DNA of 64,000 bases from assembly GCA_963712995.1 (NCBI GenBank), contig CAVQKH010000025.1:293996-357995 (forward strand). Reading direction: 5' to 3'. This document shows positions 63,969-64,000 of this stretch, in pieces; positions within the stretch are counted from its first letter, which is position 1, and each line of letters opens with the position of its first letter. The translations under genes were made by a program, and so were the position numbers. The stretch is from GCA-003244245 sp963712995 (GTDB taxonomy: Bacteria > Actinomycetota > Actinomycetes > Mycobacteriales > Pseudonocardiaceae). The notes beneath the pieces were generated by a model, which worked only from the letters and a program-made list of their open reading frames with translations, was not told where the DNA came from and searched no databases.

Positions 63969-64000
63969 CCCGGATCTCGCTCCCAGGTCAACACCTCGTT

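Overview
The window is a high-GC actinobacterial chromosome segment, probably from the Pseudonocardiaceae or a close relative. The evidence is many GTG starts, overlapping GTGA/ATGA gene junctions, a Scr1-type regulator paired with DUF397, two conservons (roadblock plus NIT-type sensor kinase), XPB-type helicases, and a block in the same order as Mycobacterium tuberculosis Rv0861c to Rv0871. The family assignment is inference; I cannot name a genus. I see no rRNA, tRNA or CRISPR array.

Region 1 (1-17.7 kb) is the translation supercluster on the + strand: the end of rpsG, fusA, tuf, then the S10 and spc operons (rpsJ to rplO), secY, adk and map, followed by a short-chain dehydrogenase. The infA-rpmJ-rpsM-rpoA block that normally follows map is absent from the window. 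The operon carries small oddities: a threefold 27-bp repeat in rpsQ, and a 27-codon micro-ORF made of three 15-bp repeats fitted exactly between rplR and rpsE.

Region 2 (17.7-24 kb, mostly - strand) is decaying accessory DNA: a TIR / STAND-NTPase / WD40 gene split by three single-base indels, a DUF397 gene with one extra base beside its intact Scr1-like partner, a shredded ISAzo13-family transposase, and a 30-bp direct repeat about 3 kb apart.

Region 3 (24-39 kb) holds a molybdenum hydroxylase set in form-II order (coxS-coxL-coxM). Its likely partner coxG lies about 10 kb away. Between them are an IS1634-family transposase, an HNH/DUF222 gene broken by a 17-bp tandem duplication, a frameshifted gene of unknown function, two probable regulatory or enzymatic genes, an NB-ARC protein with 13 near-identical WD40 repeats plus a degenerate one, and an HD-domain hydrolase.

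Region 4 (39-64 kb) follows the order of the M. tuberculosis Rv0861c-Rv0871 block: XPB helicase, XPB-associated protein, a 62-aa conserved protein, moaC, a moaB-moaE fusion, moaD on the opposite strand, and a cold-shock protein at the end. It is interrupted by two tandem conservons, one of which retains only a relic of cvnC, and by modABC with a MopI/TOBE-type regulator. The moa and mod genes would supply molybdopterin and molybdate to the Cox-type hydroxylase; this functional link is inference. A frameshifted TPR regulator, a DUF559 protein and an acyl-CoA synthetase lie between modC and the cold-shock gene.
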